DNA from: Salipiger bermudensis HTCC2601
GTDB lineage: Bacteria; Pseudomonadota; Alphaproteobacteria; Rhodobacterales; Rhodobacteraceae
Assembly: GCF_000153725.1 (NCBI RefSeq)
Contig: NZ_DS022277.1
Location: 773,319 to 814,175 of the forward strand
Direction of reading: 5' to 3'
Length of the DNA stretch: 40,857 nt
A model generated the notes under the pieces. The model was not told the DNA's origin. It worked only from the letters and a program-made list of their open reading frames with translations, and did no database searches. The first letter of the stretch is position 1. Every line of letters starts with the position of its first letter. Position numbers and translations under genes: made by a program. Below are positions 34,443 to 40,857 of this stretch, piece by piece.

Positions 34443-34450
34443 ACAAGACG

Positions 34451-34473
34451 GGACCGGGCTCCGCGCCCGGTCC
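34451..34473 (+). terminator. Hairpin between dctP and dctQ
   Basis: GGACCGGGC (34451-34459) pairs perfectly with GCCCGGTCC (34465-34473) over a five-base loop, without a T tract. This probably sets higher receptor than membrane-subunit levels, as is usual for TRAP operons. Confidence 0.5.
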
Positions 34474-34544
34474 TGCCGAAACGGGCCCCGCCACAACCGC
34501 TGGCGGGGCGGCCATGCCGACGCCGGACCGGGCGTGGAGGAAAA

Positions 34545-35090
34545 ATGTCCCCTTTGTTGAAACTGAGCGCAGCGATCGACGCCGTGCTGAACACGATCGC
34601 GCGTATCGCGGCCTTTGCGCTTCCGGCGCTGGTCGTCGTCGTGGTCTTCGACGTTGTCACGCGGCGCTTTCTGCAGATGGGGTCGACCCAGCTGCAAGAG
34701 GCCGAGTGGCATCTGCACACGATCCTGATCATGGGTGTGCTCGGAACCGCCTATATCCACGACCGCCACGTGAGGATCGACCTGCTTCACGCGACGTTCT
34801 CACCGCGCGGCAAGGCGCTGGTCGAGCTGCTGGGCATTCTGCTGCTGGTTTTTCCGTTCTGCGCCGTCACCGGTTAATACGCCACGAATTTCGCCCTGAC
34901 CTCGTTCACACGTGGTGAGGTCTCGCAGTCGATCGACGGCCTGCCTTACCGCTGGGCGATCAAATCCATGTTGCCGCTCGGCATCTACCTCGTCGCGCTG
35001 GCCGGACTCAGCCGCGCCTGTCGCAGTGCTGCCGCGCTGATCGACCCGCACCGCGCCAATCTCGACCGCAAGGGGGCGGGCTCGCTGTGA
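34545..35090 (+). pseudogene. TRAP transporter small permease (DctQ), interrupted by an in-frame TAA
   Basis: The gene starts with ATG after GTGGAGG and encodes a normal DctQ N-terminal half: a first membrane helix (ALPALVVVVVFDVVTRRF), QEAEWHLHTILIMGVLGTAYIHDRHVRIDLL, then a third helix. A TAA at 34875-34877 stops it after 110 residues. The same frame then runs on as clear DctQ sequence (YATNFALTSFTRGE, then GLPYRWAIKSMLPLGIYLVALAGLSRA) to the TGA at 35088-35090, where the four-base overlap with dctM is intact. Without the TAA the protein would be 181 residues, a normal length. One base change from a Tyr codon (TAT or TAC) would explain it. Either the transporter is inactive, or it is a sequence error, or read-through occurs. 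Confidence 0.85.
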
Positions 35091-36556
35091 GCACCTTCAT
35101 CGAATTTCTGCCGCTTTTCATGTTCGCCACGATGGCGATGCTGCTGTTTTCCGGGTTTCCGGTGGCTTTCGTCCTGGGTGGGGTCGGTGTCGCCTTCGGC
35201 CTGATCGGCGTGCTGACCGGCGAGCTGATCCCGATCCAGCTCTATTCCATCACCCAGCGCATGTGGAGCGGGGCTGCCGAGAATCTGACGCTGACCACGG
35301 TGCCGCTTTTTGTCTTCATGGGGGTGGTGCTTGAGAAGGCCGGCGTGGCCAAGGATATGCTTGCCAGTCTCAACCGGGCGCTGGAACGCGTTCCCGGCGG
35401 GCTTGCGCTTTCGGTCACGCTATTGGGCATCATCCTCGCCGCGGCGACGGGCATCGTTGGCGCCTCGGTGGTGATGCTGAGCCTGCTGGCCATGCCGGTG
35501 ATGCTGGAGAAACGATACTCACCGGCACTGGCCTCGGGAACCATCGCAGCCTCGGGCACGCTCGGGATCCTGATCCCGCCGTCGATCATGCTGGTGATCA
35601 TCGCCGATCTTCTGTCGCGTTCCGTGGGCACGATGTTCATGGCAGCCTTCGGTCCGGGCCTGCTTCTGGGCGTCCTCTACCTGGTGTTCATCCTCGGTGT
35701 GAGCGTCTTTGCGCCGGGGGCCGCCCCGGCGGCGCGCAGCGGACATGGGAGCAAGGATCTCGGCCGGCTGATCGTCACGCTTCTGGTCGGACTCGTGCCT
35801 GCCTTTCTGCTGATCTTCTGCGTGCTTGGTTCGATCCTCTTCGGTTGGGCCACCCCGACCGAGTCCGCCGGGATCGGCGCGGGAGGGGCGCTGCTGCTTG
35901 CCTTCGTGGTGCGCCCGGTGATCTACACCGCGCTGAGCTACACCCGCTTCGCGATCGAAGGCGCGGCGGCCAACGCGGCCAAGGGCGGCGCGCTGTCGCG
36001 CTTCGCGGCCGAGAACCGCGGCTGGTGGCGGATCTTTCTGGACTCGATCCGGGAGTCCGCGCTGACCACCGGCATGATCTTCATGATCATCCTTGCCGCC
36101 ACCGCCTTCGCCCTGACGTTCCGCCTGCTGGGCGGCGAGCATCTGGTGACCGACTACGTGATCGCGCTCGAGTTGAGCCCCTGGCACCTGCTGGCGATCG
36201 TGCTTGTCCTGGTCTTCGTTCTGGGCTTCTTCTTTGACTGGATCGAAATCACGCTGATCGTCCTGCCGGTCTTCGCGCCAATCATGCTCGCGCAGGACTT
36301 CGGCGAGCACGTCTCGCCCCAAGATCTGCCCTATTGGTTCGCCATCATGCTGGCGATCAACCTCCAGACCTCCTTCATGACACCGCCGATGGGGCCATCT
36401 CTGTTCTACCTCAAGGCGGTGGCGCCGCCCGAAGTGCGGCTGGGCCACGTCTATCGCGGGATCATTCCCTTCGTGGTGTTGCAGTTGATCGCCCTGATGC
36501 TGGTCATGGCCTTTCCGGAAATCGCAATGTGGATCCCGCATGCGATGCTGGATTGA
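35087..36556 (+). CDS. TRAP transporter large permease (DctM)
   Basis: This 489-residue inner-membrane protein starts with a GTG that overlaps the dctQ stop (GTGA). It has 12 or more hydrophobic segments and the DctM landmarks LFSGFPVAFVLGG, TLTTVPLFVFMGVVLEKAG, ASGTLGILIPPSIMLVI, GWATPTESAGIGAGGALLLA and TSFMTPPMGPSLFYLKAV. A hydrophilic insertion near 208-222 is common in this family. The gene looks intact, so the damage in dctQ may be recent. The ligand is unknown but the position suggests an OYE/EthD pathway substrate. Confidence 0.94.
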   Translation: MSTFIEFLPLFMFATMAMLLFSGFPVAFVLGGVGVAFGLIGVLTGELIPIQLYSITQRMWSGAAENLTLTTVPLFVFMGVVLEKAGVAKDMLASLNRALERVPGGLALSVTLLGIILAAATGIVGASVVMLSLLAMPVMLEKRYSPALASGTIAASGTLGILIPPSIMLVIIADLLSRSVGTMFMAAFGPGLLLGVLYLVFILGVSVFAPGAAPAARSGHGSKDLGRLIVTLLVGLVPAFLLIFCVLGSILFGWATPTESAGIGAGGALLLAFVVRPVIYTALSYTRFAIEGAAANAAKGGALSRFAAENRGWWRIFLDSIRESALTTGMIFMIILAATAFALTFRLLGGEHLVTDYVIALELSPWHLLAIVLVLVFVLGFFFDWIEITLIVLPVFAPIMLAQDFGEHVSPQDLPYWFAIMLAINLQTSFMTPPMGPSLFYLKAVAPPEVRLGHVYRGIIPFVVLQLIALMLVMAFPEIAMWIPHAMLD

Positions 36557-36705
36557 GGCGCGAGCCACCTTTGCCTCTCTGAGCGCAACCGAGGAGGCCG
36601 GAGGGCGAAGAGTCTACAGCTCCGCCGCTGAAGTCTTCGCGTGCAAACTGCGTGTCGCCATCAAGGCAACCATCGCCTGACCGAAACTGCCTTTCGCCGA
36701 AGGTG

Positions 36706-36735
36706 AAGCGCGGCCTCCGAACGGGGGCCGCGCTT
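36706..36735 (+). terminator. Terminator-like hairpin after dctM
   Basis: AAGCGCGGCC (36706-36715) pairs perfectly with GGCCGCGCTT (36726-36735) over a ten-base loop and is followed by GTGTTT. It probably ends the TRAP operon. The T run is weak. Confidence 0.6.
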
Positions 36736-36832
36736 GTGTTTCAACGGGCGAAGAGGAGCGGAGCCAGCTCCGTTGCGGGGCGATCTGCAAGGGAGCGGTC
36801 CCGCCAAAAAAAGCGAGTTTGATATTGCGTAA

Positions 36833-36846
36833 CTGATTTGGATCAA
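36833..36846 (+). promoter_or_regulatory. FNR/FixK-type box before the VOC gene
   Basis: CTGAT-TTGG-ATCAA fits the FNR-family consensus TTGAT-N4-ATCAA at nine of ten positions. If the start of transcription is at about 36881, just after a TACTAG -10 candidate (36869-36874), the box centre lies at -41.5, the classical activating position. Control by oxygen or redox state is inferred. Confidence 0.55.
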
Positions 36847-36871
36847 GTCGCGCTTACGGCTGAAAACCTAC

Positions 36872-36889
36872 TAGTTGCATATGCAACTA
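36872..36889. promoter_or_regulatory. Perfect 18-bp palindrome, MarR-type operator candidate
   Basis: TAGTTGCATATGCAACTA is an exact palindrome. It overlaps the -10 candidate and the expected transcription start of the VOC gene, the right place for a repressor. Its core GTTGC-N4-GCAAC is the same as that between the MarR gene and hmgA (24032-24045). Confidence 0.65.
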
Positions 36890-36906
36890 ATAATGGAGCT
36901 TGTACC

Positions 36907-37449
36907 GTGAAGATCGAACGCATTCACCACGTCGCCTATCGCTGCCGTGACGCAAAGGAGACCGTCCAGTTCTATACCGAGATGCTCAATATGGGCTTCG
37001 TGCTGGCGATCGCCGAAGACAAGGTGCCCTCGACCCACGAGCCGGACCCCTACATGCATGTCTTTCTCGACGCCGGGGCGGGTAACGTGCTGGCATTTTT
37101 CGAGCTTCCCACCAAGCCCGACATGGGGCGTGATGAGAACACACCCCCTTGGGTCCAACACATCGCGTTCCAGGTGAAGGATCGCGAGGCTCTGCTGGAG
37201 TACCGAGATCATCTTGAGAAGAATGGCGTTGAGGTGCTCGGCGTGACCGATCACTCGATCTTCCACTCGATCTACTTTTTCGATCCGAACGGCCACCGGG
37301 TCGAGCTGGCAGCACCGGATCCGGATCAACAGAAGGCGCTGGAACGACTCGATTCTGTAAAATGGGACATGCTCGAAGAGTGGAGCCGGACCAAGCGCGC
37401 CCCAAAACACGCAGATTGGCTACACGCGAAGGAGTTCGAAACGTCGTGA
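36907..37449 (+). CDS. VOC (glyoxalase/extradiol dioxygenase-fold) family protein
   Basis: This 180-residue protein starts at the GTG at 36907. A TTG at 36838 would place the palindrome inside the gene and is less likely. The VOC fold is complete: IERIHHVAYRCRDAKETVQFYTEMLNM at the start, LAFFELP, WVQHIAFQVKD and FDPNGHRVELAAP. Metal ligands of the family are visible as His (HHVAY), Glu (FFE), His (QHIAF) and Glu (VELA). A five-codon frame (ATG at 36893, TGA overlapping the GTG) precedes it and could couple translation. Its promoter carries an FNR-type box and a MarR-type palindrome shared with the hmgA region. This suggests a role in the aromatic pathway, for example an extradiol-type or isomerase step. 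The 3' end overlaps the recombinase remnant. Confidence 0.85.
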   Translation: MKIERIHHVAYRCRDAKETVQFYTEMLNMGFVLAIAEDKVPSTHEPDPYMHVFLDAGAGNVLAFFELPTKPDMGRDENTPPWVQHIAFQVKDREALLEYRDHLEKNGVEVLGVTDHSIFHSIYFFDPNGHRVELAAPDPDQQKALERLDSVKWDMLEEWSRTKRAPKHADWLHAKEFETS

Positions 37450-38043
37450 CCGCGCCAAAATACCATCGCCGGTATTGGCTGCCGATAAGTCCTTGAAGGC
37501 AAAGGTGGTTTTTGCTGTTCGAAGTCCGTTTTTCCGACAGTAGGGCAGGCGCTCGGAAAAGACGACCTTCAGCACCATCCGCTTCCACCCGAAGTCCCGA
37601 TTTCTCCATATTTCACAGGGGTTCGACAGTACCTCCATGGATTGTTCGAACAACTCCTTGAACTGGGGCTGTTTCTTGCCGAGATTCTGGGCTTCTTCCT
37701 TCCAAACCAGCGCATCGCGTTGCAAGTCAGAGATCTTTTTCTCGTAAGCCGCAATGATGTTCGGGTTCGTGGTGTTCACGATCCGATCCAGAAATTTTCT
37801 GATCTCGGCCTCAGCCTTCCGGGCGAGCTTCTGGGCATTTTTTCTACGTTCGGAACGGTGCGCCTCGCGTTGTGACCACATGTCCGCGAGGATCGCATGT
37901 GCGGCATCCCTGACCTCGGTGCAGGGCTGAAGTTCATCGAGGTGGTTCAGGAACTCCATCTATAGTTTGTCTCTGGGGATTACTTTGTGACAGCTTTCGC
38001 AGCCTTTTCCTCGGCATGAGTAGTAGGGATACTTGTTACCCCT
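37420..38043 (-). pseudogene. C-terminal fragment of a large serine recombinase, interrupted by TAG and cut by an insertion sequence
   Basis: On the minus strand the fragment starts at the IS border with NKYPYYSCRGKGCESC, the zinc-ribbon part of large serine recombinases, and runs through VIPRDKL to a TAG at 37960-37962. It then continues in the same frame as MEFLNHLDELQP, a coiled-coil segment (AEAEIRKFLDRIVNTTN, then KKISDLQRDALVW) and the family-typical end WKRMVLKVVFSERLPYCRKNG. The catalytic N-terminal domain is absent: the IS at 38044 cuts it, and no N-terminal part is found on the far side. It is a dead site-specific recombinase, probably the remains of a phage or integrative element. 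Its 3' end overlaps the VOC gene tail by 30 bp. Confidence 0.85.
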
Positions 38044-38059
38044 AGCAGGCCGCTGAAAA
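38044..38059 (+). repeat. Terminal inverted repeat of the IS4/IS5-type element, low-coordinate end
   Basis: AGCAGGCCGCTGAAAA is the exact reverse complement of 39387-39402. Confidence 0.9.
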
Positions 38060-38146
38060 GGTCTGCCTTGAGGAAGGGTTTCCCTTGAGCAGGAGCTCGA
38101 TGCGGCCTGGTTTGCGAACCGGCAGTCCGAGTAGCCGCTTGCCGGC

Positions 38147-39336
38147 TCAGTTGGCGAGCAGTTTCGGCAGCCTCGCGAGGTTGCAGGCCGCCATCGCCAA
38201 GGTGAAGCGGGCCCGTACGCGCTCGATGCCGCGGTACAGGGGCTGCGCCATGCCACCGACGGTTTTGGTCCAGCCGAAAGGTTCCTCGATCTTCTTCCGG
38301 CGCCGCTGTGACTTGGCGTAGCCGGGGTGCCGGGTGGTTCTGCCGTCGATGGCGGAGTGTCGAGACTTCTGGGCGACATGCGGCGTGACCACCATTTGGC
38401 GCAGCTCGGCGACGAAGTCGGCGCTGTCGTAACCGCGGTCCGCTGCCAGGGTCAGGCGCCGGGTCGATCCCGGCGAGTGGCGGTGAAGCATGTCGATGGC
38501 AGCACGCCGCTCGGCGTGGCCGTCCGCCCGCGTCAGGTCGGCCTGCACGATCAGGCCGGAGCGGTTCTCCATCATGCTGTGCCCCATGAAGCACAGCATG
38601 GCGCCGGCGCCGGGGGGGTCTTGAACAGCCGGGCCTCCGGATCGGTCATCGAAGCATGGGTCGCGTTCGACCGTCGTTCGCCACGGAAGTCGACTTCGGC
38701 GTTACGGTTGCGGCGTGTGGGGCGGGTCATCGGGTCGGGCTCGACGGTGGACTGGTCAGAGGAAGATGTGGGCGGCGCGCTGCCATCTGGCGGATCGCCG
38801 GAACCCTCGTCCCCGCCCAACGTCGCTCTTTCCTTCGGCTGGAAACTCTTCATCGACGCCCAGGCCTTCACAAGGGTGCCGTCGACCGAGAAATGGTCGT
38901 CCGACAGCAGCGGTGCCACCTCGCGATGCGCCAGAATGGCGGCCATGTTCTTGCGCGACATGTCCGTGGTCAGCAGCCGGTCGCGGTTCTTCGTGAACAC
39001 GGTCGGGACCCAGACAACGTCATCGATCCCAAGGCCCACGAACCAGCGGAACAGCAAGTTGTAGTCCATCTGCTCCATGAGCTGCCGCTCGGACCGGATC
39101 GAGTAGAGGATTTGCAGCAGGCTGGCCCGGATCAATCGTTCCGGCGCGATCGAGGGGCGGCCCTCACCCGCGTAAAGCCGGTCGAACTCTGCATCCAGGG
39201 AGCGCAGTGCGTCGTTGACGACGGCCCTGATCTTGCGAAGCGGGTGTCGCACTGGAATGCGCTCCTCGAGATCGACGTAGCTGAACAGCGAGCCCGTCAC
39301 CTGATCTGATCCACGCATCCCACACTCCGTCGCCAT
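38147..39336 (-). pseudogene. IS4/IS5-type DDE transposase, split by a -1 frameshift at a run of seven C
   Basis: Frame one (39336 down to 38572) starts SDQVTGSLFSYVDLEERIPVRHP in the N-terminal domain, then FVGLGIDDVVWVPTVFTKNRDRLL and HFSVDGTLVKAWASMKSF with the first catalytic Asp. It loses homology after DPEARLFKTPP. Frame two (from 38599 to 38147) continues the same protein: LCFMGHSMMENRSGLIV, ADRGYDSADFV with the second Asp, and RRRKKIEEPFGWTK with the catalytic Glu of the Y-R-E-K signature. The shift falls at seven C on the minus strand (38612-38618); one extra C, or a -1 ribosomal slip, restores a protein of about 395 residues. It is either an inactivated copy or a programmed frameshift. 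Confidence 0.85.
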
Positions 39337-39386
39337 CGTAGTGGCGACGGTGAATCATGTTCCGCGACAGGCGTCGAGGCAGGAGT

Positions 39387-39402
39387 TTTTCAGCGGCCTG
39401 CT
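39387..39402 (-). repeat. Terminal inverted repeat of the IS4/IS5-type element, high-coordinate end
   Basis: TTTTCAGCGGCCTGCT on the plus strand is the exact reverse complement of 38044-38059. Confidence 0.9.
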
Positions 39403-39470
39403 CTCATGATCGCTGTCAACCGTTTGGTTCACGTCAAATAATCCGGCGAGGCCGGGCGCAATGTAGTATA

Positions 39471-39654
39471 GATGCGCAAGGTAGGAGACGGAACTGAGAC
39501 GACGGTTGAGCAAGCTCTCATGCGCGGGTTGGCTACCGCATGACCGTGGTTTCGTCTTGGGGCTGCCTCGTTCTAAGGGACGAGCGTCGACCGTGTCGGC
39601 TCATAACAGGGCACGAGGATTCCCCACCGCGTTCCGCCCCCAACCTTGCGCATC
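39471..39654 (-). ncRNA. Highly structured segment in the IS110 3' flank, candidate guide (bridge/seek-type) RNA
   Basis: GATGCGCAAGGT (39471-39482) is the exact reverse complement of ACCTTGCGCATC (39643-39654). Just inside, CGGAAC (39489-39494) pairs with GTTCCG (39631-39636), giving a long closing stem with a purine/C-rich internal loop. Inside are further hairpins: AGACGACGGT with ACCG and TCGTCT (39497-39557), capped by TCATGCG/CGCATGA (39518-39524 and 39537-39543), and CTCGT/ACGAG (39567-39584). IS110-family transposases use guide RNAs from their noncoding ends; the 3' location is known for the IS1111 group. Function, strand and exact ends here are inferred. Confidence 0.45.
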
Positions 39655-39675
39655 GGCATGATCGGGACGCCTTTC

Positions 39676-40806
39676 TCAGCTATGAGCGGGCGCTCCGACG
39701 TCATGTGGCGAGGTGACAGCTCTGGCGATGGCCCAGATGAAACCAACCATCTCGCGCGCGATGGCCGTGGTGACGACAACCTTCGCTTTTCCAGCCGCAA
39801 CCAGATGTCGGTAGCGTTGGCACATCCGCAACTGTCCCTTCCACGCAATGTCACGCACGGCTTTGGGTAGGCCCTCGAGCCTGTCGTGGAGTTTGCGGCT
39901 GACGCGGGCCTGCATGCGGTAGCTCCACGCTCCTTCGATCAGCGCCCGCCGGGCGAGACCACTGCCGGCCTTTGTGATGCCACCACGGCGCACAGTGGCC
40001 CCACTGGAATATTCCGAAGGCGTGAGCCCGAGGTAGGCCATCAATTGACGTGGGTTATCGAACCGCTGGAAATCGCCGACCTCGGCCACCACGGTAACTG
40101 CGACGATGAAGGCTACGCCCCTCATCGCTTGCACCGCCTCGACCACCGGGGCCAGCGACCAGGTCGGGAGCAGGTCGGCAATCTGTGTCGTGAGCCTCTC
40201 GACACGGACTTCGGCGTCGGAGACCGCATCGACATAGTCCTGGAACACGATCTTCTGGGCAGGGTGCTCAAAGCGCACCGTGGTCAGCCAGCGACGGTAG
40301 GCGACTGTCCACCCCTTCTTTCCGGGATAGATGCGACCGTGCCTTAGCAGAAACCCCTGCAAATGCTGACGCGCCTTTCCCAGCACCTGCATCGCCGTAG
40401 CGCGCGCTCGTACCAGGTCGCGCATCGCCTCATGCGCCGCATCCGGCACCCAGACCGCTGTCAGCTCTCCTGCACGGTGCAACTTCGCCAGCATCACTGC
40501 ATCGCGGCGGTCGGTCTTCACACGGTCGCCCGTCTTCACCGGAATGAGCGATGGTGCGACCACGATGCAGTCATGCCCCATGTCGACGAGTTGCCGGTGC
40601 AGACCGTAGCCGCAAGGCCCGGCCTCATAGCAGAAACACAACCGGCCTCCGCTCGCAGCCAGCTTTTCCACCAGCTTACGGACATAATCAGGGCGGTGCG
40701 GCACCGTCCCCCAATGCCGGACCTCTCCACCGCGCTCTCCCATCGCAACCGCGACTGAAATCGTCGCCTTATGGACATCCAATCCGATGAACGTGCTACC
40801 CTGCAT
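39676..40806 (-). CDS. IS110-family transposase (DEDD recombinase)
   Basis: This 376-residue transposase starts at the ATG 40806 after GGGGGAGAGA. The RuvC-like DEDD domain shows FIGLDVHKATISVAV with the first Asp, LCFCYEAGPCGYGLHRQL with the Glu, and VKTDRRDAVMLAKLHRAGEL with the last Asp pair. The C-terminal Transposase_20 part has AMRGVAFIVAVTVVAEVGD and YLGLTPSEYSSGATVRRGGITKAG, including the catalytic Ser of this family. It appears intact and full length. The IS110 or IS1111 subgroup was not settled by eye. The noncoding 3' flank carries the structured segment at 39471-39654. Confidence 0.94.
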   Translation of the reverse strand: MQGSTFIGLDVHKATISVAVAMGERGGEVRHWGTVPHRPDYVRKLVEKLAASGGRLCFCYEAGPCGYGLHRQLVDMGHDCIVVAPSLIPVKTGDRVKTDRRDAVMLAKLHRAGELTAVWVPDAAHEAMRDLVRARATAMQVLGKARQHLQGFLLRHGRIYPGKKGWTVAYRRWLTTVRFEHPAQKIVFQDYVDAVSDAEVRVERLTTQIADLLPTWSLAPVVEAVQAMRGVAFIVAVTVVAEVGDFQRFDNPRQLMAYLGLTPSEYSSGATVRRGGITKAGSGLARRALIEGAWSYRMQARVSRKLHDRLEGLPKAVRDIAWKGQLRMCQRYRHLVAAGKAKVVVTTAIAREMVGFIWAIARAVTSPHDVGAPAHS

Positions 40807-40857
40807 GTGGTCTCTCCCCCATTCTTGAGGCTCGGCGCCCGCCACCGGACGCACCCT

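Larger units (their letters stand above)
38044..39402 (-). mobile_element. Complete insertion sequence, IS4/IS5 superfamily, about 1.36 kb
   Basis: The ends are perfect 16-bp inverted repeats: AGCAGGCCGCTGAAAA at 38044-38059 and its reverse complement at 39387-39402. Between them is one transposase in two frames on the minus strand. The flanks show at most a two-base match (CT) and no clear longer target duplication. It interrupts the serine recombinase gene. Confidence 0.9.
39403..40857 (-). mobile_element. IS110-family element, truncated by the window end
   Basis: It contains a complete IS110-family transposase gene and about 270 bp of noncoding 3' flank. IS110 elements lack obvious terminal inverted repeats, so the low-coordinate end cannot be fixed. 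It lies somewhere between the neighbouring IS end (39402) and the structured segment at 39471. The 5' flank is cut after 51 bases. Two elements directly adjacent to a dead recombinase mark this as an insertion hot spot. Confidence 0.75.

Noticed and set aside
37425-37450. TTCGAA within the VOC/recombinase overlap, reminiscent of a tRNA T-loop used as an attachment site
   Set aside because: The flanking bases do not form a T-stem and no tRNA body is present upstream on either strand.

Overview
The window looks like chromosome or a large replicon of a GC-rich alphaproteobacterium, most likely a Rhodobacterales/roseobacter-type marine or soil heterotroph. This is inferred from GC-rich codon use, two TRAP-type uptake systems, a FixJ-like response regulator, several ABC transporter genes and the style of the catabolic genes. 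No rRNA, tRNA or CRISPR array was seen. The species cannot be named from this sequence.

Layout. (1) 1-2.8 kb: a TRAP binding-protein gene (minus) divergent from an Asp/Glu racemase-superfamily gene and a GntR/FCD regulator. (2) 3.3-5.8 kb: a two-component pair, with an ABC-binding-protein-like sensor kinase and a FixJ-type regulator. (3) 6.6-13.4 kb: a plus-strand operon with a SnoaL-like protein, a complete sugar-type ABC transporter (binding protein, ATPase, two permeases) and two short-chain dehydrogenases. A second SnoaL-like gene converges on it. (4) 14.5-23.4 kb: an Old Yellow Enzyme (OYE), two adjacent IclR regulators, a GMC oxidoreductase, and an aldehyde dehydrogenase flanked by two paralogous binding proteins. 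(5) 23.4-28.6 kb: a MarR regulator and the homogentisate pathway (hmgA, fahA, maiA) with a metallo-beta-lactamase-fold protein inserted. (6) 29.1-36.6 kb: an unusual double-length IclR protein, a second OYE, a two-domain EthD protein and a TRAP operon whose dctQ carries an in-frame stop. (7) 36.9-40.9 kb: a VOC-family protein with an elaborate promoter, then a decayed serine recombinase, a complete IS4/IS5-type element with a frameshifted transposase, and a truncated IS110-family element with a strongly structured 3' flank.

How it fits together. Regions 3-6 read as an accessory catabolic island for an unidentified compound, probably cyclic or aromatic. Uptake would be by ABC (one ATPase/permease set, three binding proteins) and TRAP. 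Oxidation and reduction would be by GMC, ALDH, SDR and OYE enzymes, with NTF2-fold, EthD and VOC enzymes handling intermediates. The homogentisate ring-cleavage branch may be the lower pathway. That link rests on gene neighbourhood only.

Regulation looks layered. The most interesting signals are a module of 'OYE + two IclR units' seen twice (once as two genes, once fused into one protein), a 17-bp promoter element shared by two catabolic units, a GTTGC-N4-GCAAC palindrome shared by the MarR/hmgA intergenic region and the distant VOC gene, and a roughly 184-nt structured candidate RNA beside the IS110 transposase.
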